Assembly: GCA_905250025.1 (NCBI GenBank)
Contig: CAJNOJ010000008.1
Span: 620,001 to 684,000 of the forward strand
Direction of reading: 5' to 3'
Length of the DNA stretch: 64,000 nt
Source: Adineta ricciae
Lineage: Eukaryota > Rotifera > Eurotatoria > Adinetida > Adinetidae
Made by a program: the position numbers and the translations under genes. Of the stretch, positions 50,774 through 63,430 are shown piece by piece. The notes beneath the pieces are model-generated. The model did not search any database. It was given only the letters and a program-made list of their open reading frames with translations, and was not told where the DNA came from. The first letter of the stretch is position 1, and every line of letters starts with the position of its first letter.

Positions 50774-53700
50774 ATGTCTGATCGAGCAGATAAATCAAAA
50801 CCGATCACGAAGGTATCGACAGCAACATCAGGTAAATATTTGCAAATTCTTCTGTTCATAGACGAAATGAAGATTTTCATTCGAACAGAAAAGTCGGCAT
50901 CGAAGATTCAAGCGGCTTTTCGAACGCATCAAGCTCGATTGAAGTTAAAAAACCAAGCAGCATGGCAAATTCATGAAAAACTCGAATATTCCAGTGAACA
51001 AACAGAAGCTAAAGTAATAAACATCAGTAGTCATGTTAGATTTATGCAAATATATCTCCTAGTTGAAAGATCTATTCGATAAATTACTCAAAGCATCAGA
51101 TATACTTTCACCATCGGTAACGAAATTACTTCAAAAAGCCGGATTACCTGTAGGTAATAGAGATATTTATTTAAAAAAACGCAAATCAGCAGTAAATATA
51201 CATGTATTCGATTTCATTTATCATGTAGAAGAACAAGAACTTTTACGTTTAACGAATCCGGATAGTGTTCAAGTCGAGAGTAGTTATCAAGGACCACGTA
51301 AGTACTTGTTCTCTCGAAGAATTCTTCAAGAAGATAGCTTATTCGATAGGTGTCGATGGTCAAATAACGAGACAAACATTCATAGATTTAATCGAAGCAT
51401 TTCGACACGGCCAAGTAAATAACATTTTCCATTATCTTAACAAAACGCCGAAGAGAACATCTTTAGGTTTTACACGAAAAATATGTTTATTTAATTCTTC
51501 ACCAAGCACGTGCCATTCTCAAAACATTGCCTAATTTCAATCATGTTGATCTATCCAATCTGAAACACGTGTACATTATCGGTGATCTTCATGGACAATT
51601 AGCTGATTTACTGTATATCTTCAACACAGTACAGACTATCCGAAGAAGTTTTTTTTCTCTTATTTTCTATGTGATTGATTTCTAGAAAGGTTTACCGGCA
51701 GCCGATAACGCCTACGTATTCAATGGTGATTTCGTCGATCGAGGTCAGAATTCTGTCGAAGTTATTCTTTTACTGCTGGTCGCATTGATTCTGTATCCAA
51801 GTTCACTTTTTCTCAACCGAGGTAGATTCTTCCATTGTCGATTGATTGATTTTTCTATGTACGAAGAATAACTAGGTAATCATGAAGACATCATGGTCAC
51901 AGTTCGATATGGTTTTCAAAATGAAGTGCATCAGAAATACGGCGTAAAATTTTACACAATGTACCTAATACTATTGCACTTCTGCTCGTACTTTTAGAAA
52001 CGTAAAGGGCACTTACTTGATCTATTCAAAGATATATTTAGTTGGCTACCATTGTATTCATATGTCGATGCAGGAAAAGCGAAATTAATCGTTGTACACG
52101 GAGGAATCTCTGATCGGATTAACTTGAAGAAAATCAATTCTGCGACGAGAAATCGATGTATGAACACTGCGACATAATCTCTGAGAACTCACTATTTGAT
52201 TTCTTTTCTTCTGCAGATATTTCCATTGAAGTGCCACCGGAATCCAAAAACGGTGGAAAACGTTTGACTGAAGAGGAAGATCAAGAATACCGCCAAATTC
52301 AAGGTAATCAGATTTGTGTTCATTCATTTGATTCAATTGGTACGTTTAGATTTATTTTGGAGTGATCCGGACCCACACGGTCGATCGGGTTGTCGCAAAA
52401 ATGACGCAAGAAAAATGGCGTGTTTCTTTGGTCCAGATATCACCGATCAATTTCTTAAACGATACAATCTCGCGATGCTCATTCGTTCGCATCAAGTTAA
52501 ACAAGAAGGATATGAATTCACACACGATGGAAAAGTTTTAACAGTTTTCAGTGCATCTAATTATTGTGGCGGATCGAACTGGGGTGCGATTATTCGCTGG
52601 TTTGTTTGTTTATAATTGAAAATAACTGATTTATTCATTGATTCATCGAGCAATTCTAGGGATTACAATGATGACGAACCTTGCATTATATCGTTCAAAA
52701 CTTTAGCAGTGGAAATGAATAAGCTAAGTTTCAATAAGAAGTAAATGAAATTGAACGCGAACATTAGACGTATTTCGCTGTCTATGTCGTTATAGGGTGA
52801 CCTTATTCGAAGATCCGGCATACCACGCATTGGTAGAAAAGATCATGTCTCATAAAAACTTACTTCGAAAAGAATTTGAAAAAGCAGACGAAAATAAAAC
52901 TGGTAAGACATCATTGCTGTCGACATATTCAACGTTTTTATTTTGTATTCCACATAGATCATTTACCATTGACTACCTGGGCGGATATCATGACCCAAGT
53001 GCTTCAACTTGATCTGCCTTGGCTTACTTTGCGTGGAAAAATTGTCTATGAGGATTCGCAAGGTATTGCATACAAAACAATGTTCGAAGATTATATCTTG
53101 GACAATTCCAAGTTTCAAATGGTATTCAAATAAAGAAAAACTATGTGTAAATGAAACTTTCTCCGTATTTTAGTCGAATACTGGTATAATGGAAGATTTG
53201 TACAAGTGGAAAGATATGCTGTTGATCTTGTTTAATTTGATTGATTATAACCATTCCGGTAGGAATATGGTTGATTGACAGACGGACAAAAATGATTGTC
53301 AATATTTCATTAGGTTTTATCAGTCGTAACGAATTCGCCGATGTGATCAAACTTTTACTTCATGGCGAACATGGAAATGGTGAGGTGAACCAAGCCTATG
53401 TCGATGAACTTTGTTCAGCAATGGATTTCGATAAAAATGGAAAGATTGATATGAATGAATTTCTCGGTAGGACTCGAACTGAATGAATTCTAACGCCAAC
53501 CATTTGTTCGATGTATTCTAGAAAGTTTTCGTATTGTTCACGTGAAGAAGCCAACAGCCAAAGCAAAATTATCTAATGGAAATAATACACTGAAAATTCC
53601 AGATTCATCTAGTAGGAGGCCAAGTATGGATGGGTCGAAGAGACGAGATAGTATTGACACGTCGGGAAGAAGACCAAGTATTGATACATCCGGAAGAAGA

Positions 53701-53850
53701 CCAAGTATTGACACGTCCGGACGAAGACAAAGTATGGATTTGTCTGGAAGACGACCAAGTACGGATGCAGGTAGTCGAAGACAAAGTATCGATATGTCAG
53801 GGAAAAGACCGAGCGTAGATCACTCTGGGAGAAATCTAAGTATCAAATAA
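50774..53850 (+). CDS. PPEF: PPEF-type calcium-regulated Ser/Thr phosphatase with RRxS-repeat tail
   Basis: PPEF (RdgC) phosphatases bind calmodulin by an IQ motif, carry a PP2A-like catalytic core and end in EF-hands. The start at 50774 leads to the IQ motif ([18 protein letters not shown]). Catalytic motifs in order: [16 protein letters not shown] (GDxHG), [16 protein letters not shown] (GDxVDRG), LFLNRGNHED (GNHE), [10 protein letters not shown], then [19 protein letters not shown] and [14 protein letters not shown], so all metal and phosphate ligands are present. C-terminal EF-hands: [18 protein letters not shown] and [16 protein letters not shown], plus a degenerate one. After the last EF-hand come about 100 residues with RRPSIDTSG repeats, a tail I do not know in the family. 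About fifteen short introns. Stop at 53848-53850. Confidence 0.9.
53608..53845 (+). repeat. In-frame tandem repeat of ~27 nt coding (G/S)RRPSIDTS units
   Basis: About nine units of 8-9 residues: [27 protein letters not shown] (twice), [36 protein letters not shown] and a decayed last one. The DNA units (ggaagaagaccaagtattgacacgtcc) differ by few bases. Each has Arg-Arg/Lys-x-Ser, the basic-directed kinase pattern. Confidence 0.88.
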
Positions 53851-54265
53851 TGCTTTTTCAGGCACTGAACAAAACAATTAAGCGTTTAAATGTAACTTTC
53901 TCAAATAAACTCAATTTTAATCTTCGTAGATGTTTTCGTATGTGAGACGATGAAAATTTTTTCTCCAGTGATTGTAGAACGAATTCAAATAATAAATCAA
54001 AATATGGACTAGGAACGATTGCCTTTGCTGATCTGTAGAAAAGTGTTATTCGTTGTTGTTGATTGAAAATAAAGAATTTATCTGGATTAAATAACGAACC
54101 AGACGTTTATAAACAGAAAGCGAGAGAGAACTCGACAAAATCCAAAGGAAATAATATAAAATCGAACGACATATAAATAGACGAGACAAAAGAAACGAAA
54201 ACAAGCATGTTTAAAGGTTGTTCAGCTGCACAAAAACATGAAACAAACAAAAACAATATGCACTA
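53851..54265. other. Spacer between convergent PPEF and homeobox genes
   Basis: Likely 3' untranslated regions of both genes; AATAAA at about 53903 on the plus strand. No further gene seen. Confidence 0.4.
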
Positions 54266-55344
54266 TCAGATTATCGTTGGATTGAATAATTTTCGAAGAC
54301 TATTTTGAATGAGTTGTTCGACTGTTTGCTGATTGATAACGACATTTAATGTGGTTGTTGTCGTTGGTGAAATCGGTACTGATAAACATGATGGTGATGA
54401 TGGTGCGAGAGACGATTGTTGACAGTAATAACAAGGTTCATATAATTTAGGCTGTTGTTCTTCTATTGGATACAAATCTGACATTCTAAAATGATGAATA
54501 AGTCTGCTGAAGTCATCGAGATGATATTTCTATGTACTTAGTTGGCATGGGACGTTGTGAACGAGAAGGGATTGCTCTTGGTTGACTTCGTTTAACATGT
54601 TTGAGTCGTTGACGACGATTAGCAAACCAAGAGCGACATTGTTGGGCTGTAATGTTGCCTTCGGTGATAAAACGTTTTTTGTCTGGTGAACGTGGATATG
54701 GATCTTCTAAATGGGCATTATACCTAAAATAAAAATCACATTGATAATGACGAATTTTTATCTCGAATTCGGTAATGACCAATCTTGCATCATTTTAACA
54801 GCATGATCAGGTAATTTATGATAACATTGAGAGCGAGTCGACGATAAACGTGGTACAAGTGGTGACGGTAAACAAACAGGTGGTCCTTCATTAACCGTAG
54901 ATGAGACAAATACTCGATGCTAAAAGAAATCGATGTCATGAAAGATTTTTCCAGACGAATTCATACATTTACAGATGGTTCCATGCAGTGCATATCATTC
55001 CTTATTTGATCTGGTATATAAATAGTTTCTATAAGTTCTTGTTTCCCGTGCAACTGTTGGTGCGGTGGTTGTTCCTCTTCTGTTGTTTGATGTTGATGTA
55101 GTCCCCGAAAGAAATGTTCGATATCTGACTGATTCCTACTATCTTGTTCGGATATCATTGTCTTTAATCTATCATCTGGTGCGACGGCATCTTCTTGAGG
55201 TGAAAACCACGATGCTGAAAATGGACTTGGCGTTCCCGTTGGTGGTGTTGGTTGAAACGCTGTCCAATCCAGACTACTACTCTCACTATTCGTATCATCT
55301 GTTACTAATGAATTCGTCTCAAAGTTAAAATCAAATGCATCCAT
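54266..55344 (-). CDS. TALE-like homeobox transcription factor
   Basis: The start at 55344 gives an acidic, Ser/Pro-rich activation-like region (MDAFDFNFETNSLVTDD; WTAFQPTPPTGTPSPF). An exon with YHKLPDHAVKMMQDW splices (phase 2) to YNAHLEDPYPRSPDKKRF, then GNITAQQCRSWFANRRQRLK. This is a homeodomain with the three-residue loop extension (PYP between helices 1 and 2) of the TALE class and the WFxNRR recognition helix. A basic stretch and a Tyr/Ser/Thr-rich tail with VVINQQTVEQLIQNSLRKLF end at a stop at 54266. The sequence is far from MEIS, PBX, IRX and TGIF and cannot be placed in one. A pyrimidine tract and AG just before the ATG suggest a 5' UTR intron. Confidence 0.8.
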
Positions 55345-55960
55345 AACTAAAAAAGAAAAAAAAATCAAAATGAATCGTTAGTGTACATATGACCTCAGTC
55401 ACAAAGGTCTACTTTCGATCATATGCAGCACGATATACGAATAAAGAATTATCTTACTGATACGCTCTTTTATTTCTTGTCAAATATAGTTTGTAGGGAG
55501 GCTAATGTTGGATAATTTTCCTCCGTTTCTTTTTTCATTCTTCAGTAATCCAGGCATCGATTGATATCGTTGTCATATGGATAGAGAACGGACACAAAGA
55601 ATTCATCGAGAGAATAGGGATAACAAGTGAATCTACGAAAAACAAAACAAGTTAGACGATAGACGAGTAGATACGGTCTGCTCATCGATACTTCTCGTCG
55701 TATTCATTCGTTTCTAGAGTGATGATCGAAAAACAAGCCGTAGAAATGCAAACGGTTTTCATCCACAAGAATGTTTTCTTTTCATTTAAATGTGTGACAA
55801 ATCATTTGCTAGTCTTTCATGTTGTTTTTCTATGTTGCTACACAGACAACATATTTGAAGTGTTAAGAAACATGATGTTGACTGACAGTCATTATTGATT
55901 TTCTTCCTGATCGGTTGAATACTTTCAAAAAACAACACATTTGATTTGCACGTCGAGACA
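55345..55960. other. Divergent intergenic region
   Basis: Lies between the homeobox start and the start of the unknown gene at 55961, head to head. No gene or named motif seen. Confidence 0.4.
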
Positions 55961-56606
55961 ATGCATTTGTAAGTAGTAGAAGACGTGCCTCATAAACTTG
56001 AAATGAAGATTTGCCCTTTGAACTTTGGTTCCTTGTAGGAGAAAAAGTAAACCGTCACCGGCTAATCGTCTTCCGAGCTTGTATATTCCAACATTGATTC
56101 AGTCAGAGTCAAGCTATCAACGAGAATTGCAACGTAAATTACAACATATTGAACATGAAAATAACGATATTGTTCGGCGTCGTTTAACTACTGATTATTT
56201 ATTTACTCACGAGCATTTGAAAAAACGCTATCAATGGTTCAATCTTGACAAATCCTTTCGAGAAACATGTCAATTTGCCTGGTCAAAGCAAAAGAATCGT
56301 ACAGAACATGTTCGTCTACCAGACATTTGTCCGAAAGGAAATGGTTCGATACAAACTGATCTTTATGAACTCGAAGGAAACGATAGTTCAACTGTAGCGA
56401 ATGAAAAGATTACACAAAAGTTTTTACGTACACAACCAGTGATGATTGAAATCTTGAATACTCCTCATTCATACGAAGCATTCAAGTATAAATACGATAT
56501 GGGCGTGCGTAAAAAGAGTGCTCAACAACGGCATGGACAAGTTCAACGAAATGCTATTGACGACCAACGATATTTAAGACTAGTTGGCAGTTTGCAAGAC
56601 AATTGA
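55961..56606 (+). CDS. Hypothetical basic, helical protein, unknown family
   Basis: Exon 1 has only eight coding bases (ATGCATTT, 55961-55968) before a GTAAGT donor. The acceptor TTGTAG at about 56029 joins it to the single long exon, giving MHLRKSKPSPANRLPSLYIP and about 190 residues in all. The body is Glu/Lys/Arg/Gln-rich and probably helical (SYQRELQRKLQHIEHENNDI), with conserved-looking aromatic blocks (YLFTHEHLKKRYQWF; FRETCQFAWSKQKN; SYEAFKYKYDMGVRKKS). No signal peptide, membrane helix or known domain. TGA at 56604-56606. A ciliary or cytoskeletal protein is possible from the composition only. It is a full-length open frame, so probably a real gene. Confidence 0.6.
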
Positions 56607-56954
56607 AGTTCAGTTTTTAGTGTTTTGTCTATATATTAAAATTCATTGGCGAATTTAAAATCTGTTTGCTTTATAAGTGCATTTTCTAAGATAAACACAA
56701 TGGTTGAGTGCACATAGATCACACATTTCATGTTTATTTATATCGTAATCAGATAGATACTTGATCGAAAAAGAATCAAACTCAAATACGGCGTATTGCG
56801 TCTATCCTCAGGTGATCAGTCGAACATTTAGTGCACTCGCACACGTCATGCTAATGATCGTATCTAATCAGAGGCTTCATTGTATTCATTTAGTTTACTA
56901 AGATACTTGATTGATGAAAGTCTGTCATATAAAAATCGTTTTGTGTTAGAAGGG

Positions 56955-59900
56955 ATGGATAGCAAACAGTGTACTCAAGATGTCTCAATAGCACACAGAG
57001 ATGCTGATGAAAAACAAACGAACGAAATGAAAAATGAAAAGTATGACGAACAATCGTTGATATTCCTGTCTATTTCGTTTTGCATAGGAAAGCGTCGTCT
57101 CCTGAGGATAATCTCGCACAAAAAGGACTGAAAACCAGCAGTATAAAGTTCTTAGTAACCAACAAAGCTCAGTCCATAAAATTGAACCAATCATTATTGA
57201 ATGTTATTTTAGTTCCAATGTCTGACACTCATGGATATATTCTACGTCATCATGGCGATTATTGCTTCGTGTGTTATCGGTGTTAAAACACCATTGTACC
57301 TTTTGTTTTTTGGCAATTCAGTGGGTTTATTCGTCGCTCGATTAATTTCACTTCTCTCTCCGAAGAATATTGTCCGCCGGGAATCGAATTAACTTCTACT
57401 AATTATTATACCGTGCTTTCGTGAGAAATCTTTCGTAGTACAAGGAACATTTCGAGTATGACGTTCGTTTAGATCTTGTAATTTTACTGATACTAATCAC
57501 GATCTTCGGCATCAGACACAGCGGCAAATTAATTTTATATAGATACTTGGTGCTGTTATGTTCCTATTCGAATATTTTCGTCTAACAATGTTCGATTTGA
57601 TAGCAGAAAGACAAGTTCATTCAATGAAACGAAGACTATTTCATACAATTCTTCAACAAGATATGATTTATTTCGATCATCATAAAACTGGCGAGCTGGA
57701 CTCACTTCTAACCACTGATATGACTAAAATTCATGCTGGCATCGGCAATAAATTCGGTTTACTTATGAACACACTCTCAGCTATAATCTGCAGTTTAATT
57801 CTTTGTAAGTTCGAGTCTCCGGTTCACTTTCTTCTACTTACCAACGAATGTATTCAGGTTTCACCCTTGACTGGAACTTAACATTGATTTTCCTATCAGC
57901 ACCAACTTCACTTGTACTTGCACCTATTGTCGTTACAAAAGTAGGCTTTTTTAAGTGAAGAAACAACTGATTTCACGTGAATGTTAAATCAATAGTTGAT
58001 TGCAAAGTTCATGGCAATAGAACTTACGGCATGTAAAGAAGCTGGAGCAATCGCAGAGGAAGTTCTCAGTTCAATTCGAACGGTTTTCTCTTACAACGGA
58101 CAAAAAAAAAAGAAATGCAACGGTTCGCTGATATTACTCAACACTGAATGTCACTATATATTCCATTTAGATATGAACAACACGTTGATACAGCTCGAAA
58201 ATCTAGTGTCAGAAAAGATATCTCCAATGGTTTGGTATTCAGCATTTGCACCTGTCTTGTCTGGAATATAATGGCGTTCGGTATTTGCAATTGTTCGTCA
58301 TATAATTTCGATTGTCTTTTGAACGCTGTAGGCTTTTGGTATGGAAATAAACGCATCCGAGAAGGCGGCGTCACTCTTGCAAATATATGTACGGTAAGCA
58401 TCAAGTTCACGTTATAAATATTGTTTGCGATGAACGCAAGCTGGTTTTACTAGACTTTTGCGACTCTTTCAACTTGCATCTTTTCTATTAAAACTGTTGG
58501 CCCATATTTTCAAGCAGTTGTTGAAGCACTAGCTGCTGCTTCAAACATTGAGAAGACGATCAATGAAGTAAATCAACTCACGCCTTCGAATGAAAAATAT
58601 TTGCATATCGTTTTTCAGTCGAGGAGAAATGAGACACAAAAAGTTGGCAAGCAATCAAGTAATCTCGTCGGTGATATTGATTTTGTCAATGTCTTTTTTT
58701 CTTATCCAACTCGACGAAACGTGGCAGCTTTGAACAATCTGTCATTTCAGGTCAAATGCGGTCAAACCGTTGCTGTTGTAGGATCGTCTGGATCAGGAAA
58801 GTCAACATGTGTACAATTACTGCAGAATTTCTATGAAGTAGATTTAGGTGAGATACTTATCGATGGCATACAAATCAATGAATATGATCGCAGATGGCTA
58901 CGACAACAAATCGGTGTTGTTAGCCAAGAGCCTGTTCTGTTTCATACAACTATTCGAGAAAATATTCTTTTTGGAATTGATTCAGCTACTAATGAAGAAA
59001 TTTATCAAGCAGCTAAAGTAGCAAATGCACATGATTTTATAATGTGTTTACCAGATGTATGAATGCAAATTCCTTTTAGTCACTCTACTGTTTATTTTTT
59101 TTTCATAGAAATATGAGACTCAAGTTGGAGAACGTGGAGCAGCGTTATCAGGTGGACAAAAACAAAGAATCGGTTAGTAAAATCACCATAGTTCTGCTAT
59201 AAAACAGAAAAAGAAACTGTCTCTCCCTTCAAATGCTTTCAGCCATTGCTAGAGCACTTCTTCGAAATCCCAAAATCTTACTTCTCGACGAAGGTATGTC
59301 TAGTCATATAATTGATGATAGTAGCCTCTGGTATACCATCATAGCGACAAGTGCACTTGATAATGAAAGTGAAACGATTGTTCAAGATGCCCTGGATCGT
59401 GCTGCACAAGGTGGTTATTTTTTCCTTGTTGATGAGAATTGTGTAGGTGTACACGTTTGTTTCTGTCCGCATAGGTCGAACAACTATCATCATAGCACAT
59501 CGTTTATCAACGATTCGTCATGCTGACCATATCATTGTGCTAAAAAGGGGAGAAATAACTGAAGAGGGCAACCATGAATCATTAACAAGAGCCAAGGGTG
59601 TTTATTTTGATCTTGTTCAACAGCAACTCATCCACCAAGCTGGACAAGATGAGGAGTTGACATTTGAACAAGAAGAAATGAAAAGGCAGTTGCTTTCAGA
59701 CCAATCGCATTTAGACGTATCGAGAGAGAGGAGTTCAACGGTGATTAGCACGACACCATCCATACTGGACAAACTGTATAGAAAAGAAAGTACAGTAATA
59801 CGTCAGAACGATGCACAAGTAGATACCAAAGTTAAAAATAGGAAGGTGACTGTCTAAATGGGAATTGTTTTCATGTGCTTTTTTGAACTATCGATATTTT

Positions 59901-62360
59901 CTAGGCAAAACAAAGTAATCCAATAATGGATATTCTACGGATAAGTAAACCGGAATGGATAGTCATGGGTATTGGGTGTGCTATGTCGGTGATTATTGGT
60001 GCAGCAGATGTATTTATTTCCGCTCTACAAACAAAAATGATGACGGTAAGTGCTTATAGTCGCTATCATGTTTCTTGGAACGGACTGTTCGTACATTATT
60101 TTGTTTTAATTTATTTCTCAGTCCTTTCAAGAATGCGATCGTGACAGACAGAAGCGAGCCATTGTGAAGTATGCTCTTATCATTGTCGGCTGCTCGATTA
60201 TTTATTCGATGTGTCAATTAGTTCGGGTTTGTATTGAAGCGGTGACTATATATTGTCGAGCTTGACTATACTTAAGGCTTGCATGTTTGCACATTCTGGA
60301 AGCAAGATTACTCAACGTCTTCGTTCGAAAACGTTTGATGCTATCCTCTGTCAAGATATTGGATTTTTCGACGATGTCAAACACAGTACAGGAGCACTAT
60401 GTACTATCCTGACTACGGATGTGTCGATAATTCAAAATATCACCAGTGTTGAATTGGGCTCTATTGTACAAAATTTAGCTCTTTTCGTCACGTGTACTAT
60501 TACTGGATTCGCCTATTCATGGCAGTTAGCATTACTTAACAGCGCGTTCCTTCCCATCATCGTTCTTGCAATTTATGGACAAATACATGTAACAGAACGG
60601 TTTGTCAATCGGCAGAAGAACGTTCTTGAAGATGCTGGAAAGGTACGAAAGTAATTTCTCTTATAGCAATAGAAATGTCTTAATTTGCATCTATGTGCCT
60701 TTTAAATCGGATAGCTGACTGTAGAAGTCATACAAAATATTCGGACAGTGGTTCAATTGACCAAAGAGGAACATTTTTACAACGAATATTGTCGATTACT
60801 TGCCATTCTCTACAAGTAGTTACGGACTATTCGTTTTCGCAATCACATTCTTTGCTGCAGATCATCACAGAAACAAATACATATAACAAGTCTACTATCT
60901 TCGCTAATGCTCACATCGTCTATGTTTTCTGCAGCAGCCATATATTCTCTCGGTGTCACACTTGTTAATGACAATATCATAACGGATTTAACCGCAGTTC
61001 TGTAAGACAAAACATGGCGAATGGCTAGAAGCTTCTACATGAAACGAAATTCTATCTCTAGGTTTATGCAATTCCTGATATTCATGAGCCAAGCAGCTCT
61101 TTATGCCTTTGTATCGTGAGTATTCGTATATGATTTTGTGTGATTAAGAACATAGTTTGATATAGAGTTCCAAATTATGGCAAAAGTATCAGATCTGCTA
61201 GAAATATATTCAACCTAATAAAGCGAAAGCCTACAATCAAGAATCAGTCTAATGATGGAGATAAAATCGTACGTTAATATACATCATATTCGCAGAATAT
61301 AACGTTGTTCTTTGTCAACAGTCAAACTACACTGGTCAACTAGGCTTTAAAGATGTTTATTTTGTATATCCGACTCGAACAGAATCAATCGTGCTGAAAA
61401 AATTTAATTTCACTATTGAATCAGGTAAGTCTATCTATCTATCTGTCTTCCTACCCCATAAGACATTCTGTTTGTTGTAGGCCAAACAGTCGCACTTGTC
61501 GGTATGTACGATCGAATTTGTTACCATTGATGCTACGAATGTTCTATTTTGTCATTAAAGGCTCCTCGGGTTCCGGTAAATCGACAGCAATTCAGTTAAT
61601 TGAACGGTTTTATGACCCAACTATTGGTCAAATAGTATGTGTACAAGATCCGTTTTTCCTACTTATCTACTTCACATGAAATGAAACTTTTAGCTTATTG
61701 ATTCACAAGATATTCGAAGTCTTAATTTGCAATGGTATCGATCACAAAGTAGAAGCAACTATGCACATCATCTATTTACAATTTCTCGTTGTTCTTGATT
61801 TAGTTGGAATTGTTTCACAAGAGCTCGTCCTTCTCAACATATCTATTCGTGAAAATATTGCGTATGGTGATAACAATCGCAAAGATATTCCACTGGATGA
61901 AATCATTGAAGTAGCCAAAACTGCCAACACTCACGATTTTATTCAACTGCTTCCCGATGTAATGAACTCCTTGGTCGAATACATTCGTATACACTATTTT
62001 CCTGTTCTAGGCATATGAAACAATTTGTGGTGCGAAAGGTCTTCGCTTATCGGGTGGACAGAAACAATGAATCGGTAAGGCAGTTCTGTACGATAGAAAA
62101 AATACGATCCTGCGATGTTTGTAATTCGCAGCTATTGCACGAGCATTACTCCGGAATCCGAAAAGATTGTTCAGGAGGCGTTAGAGCGTGCACAGAAAAA
62201 TCGAACATCGATTATCATTGCTCATCGCTTGTCCACTATACAAAACTACGATGTGATCTACGTTATGCATAATGGAATCATCGTCGAACACGGGACTCAT
62301 GTTGAATTATTAGCACGTGGCGGACGTTACTACAGATTAGTGCAAAGGAAACTTAAATAA
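56955..62360 (+). pseudogene. Full-size ABCB (P-glycoprotein-like) transporter, decaying
   Basis: Family: two membrane domains and two ATPase domains that export lipids or drugs. Membrane domain 1: FQCLTLMDIFYVIMAIIASC at about 57214, EEYCPPGIELTSTNYYT, LTMFDLIAERQVHSMKRRLF. ATPase 1 (58660-59690) is complete: [51 protein letters not shown]. Membrane domain 2 starts MDILRISKPEWIVMGIG. ATPase 2 (61330-62360) keeps GSSGSGKST and GIVSQELV. Damage: a frame change near 57370 before EEYCPP; a run of ten A near 58100 that shifts frame in YNGQKK; TGA at 62068-62070 where LSGGQKQ needs Arg; and loss of the ILLLDEATSALD part, so ALLRNPK runs into TPESEK at about 62150. The second half cannot work. ATPase 1 reads clean, so the decay is recent or a half-size product remains. 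Confidence 0.75.
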
Positions 62361-63430
62361 AACGTCTGTTCTATGAAAGATAACACAAATAATTGAACTA
62401 TTCTACCTTTTCTCAATTTGCTCAATTAACGTTTCATAAGACGTTTCATGTCATCAATTACTGCGCAAAAGACAGCTCGTTAAATCGTTACATCAGCGAT
62501 TAAAAACAATCGATCAATTAGATAAAATACCTTTCTCGTGCTTCATCTATTGATGAAAATACCTGTTTCTACTTTGTTTCGCCAAAAATATCATTTTTTG
62601 CAGCATTTATACCTGTTTCTTCTCTTACATCGTTGCTGTAGATATGAATCTAAATCGAACATATTTCCGGCATTTATGCTCTTTTACACGATATCACACT
62701 AATGAAGATCAGATCGACAGATAATCTACCCTTCAGGTGAGAAACGAAGGTCGGCTATTGGATAATTGCTGCACACATTCATGAGACGAGCAACGGATAG
62801 CATACGTGCGAACAATAGACGTCATAGAGAGAAGCGGCCTGTTTCATGCTTGTATATATTTGCAAATAGAGATGACTTGCCGTATGAATACAGGTAATAT
62901 TAATTGAATCATAGTGGGAAATGACATATCGATTGGAATCGAACGACAAAGTGGATAGACTAGTGGATAGCATAGGCAAGACATCAAAGAAAATGATAGT
63001 TCTCTTGAGAAGAAACGAAATAGTGCATCCCTCCATGTGTGCAATATGAACATTCCTTTTATCTTTTCGATCGAATGTTTGTCTCGATTAACACCAAATA
63101 AACATACTCCAGTTAGTAACTCATAACGGGCACTTCGTTCAACCTACTTTCAAAAATCAATGGAACTATTTCTCGCTTTCAGAACTTTTTTTGGCATCGA
63201 CTACTCAATCAGAGATAAAGACATTTCGTACGTTTTTTCGTAGTTTAATAGATAAAAAGCGCCGAAAAATACACTCACTCACACACAAATCGTTGCAATG
63301 CATAACAAAAGAAAAACAAAACAAAATATAGAAGCAAAGAAAACGAAGAAGCATTTCATTGCACACGAACATAGCAACTCTACAATCGTTTCGATAGTGT
63401 CCGATCTCATGACGTTCTTTCATCAGTCAT
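62361..63430. other. Intergenic, no gene seen
   Basis: About 1 kb. Minus-strand frames at 62779-63053 overlap each other and show no domain. The part next to 63431 should be the 3' untranslated region of the last homeobox gene. Confidence 0.4.

Noticed and set aside
61431..61446. TCTA microsatellite in an ABCB intron
   Set aside because: Only about four units; not notable.
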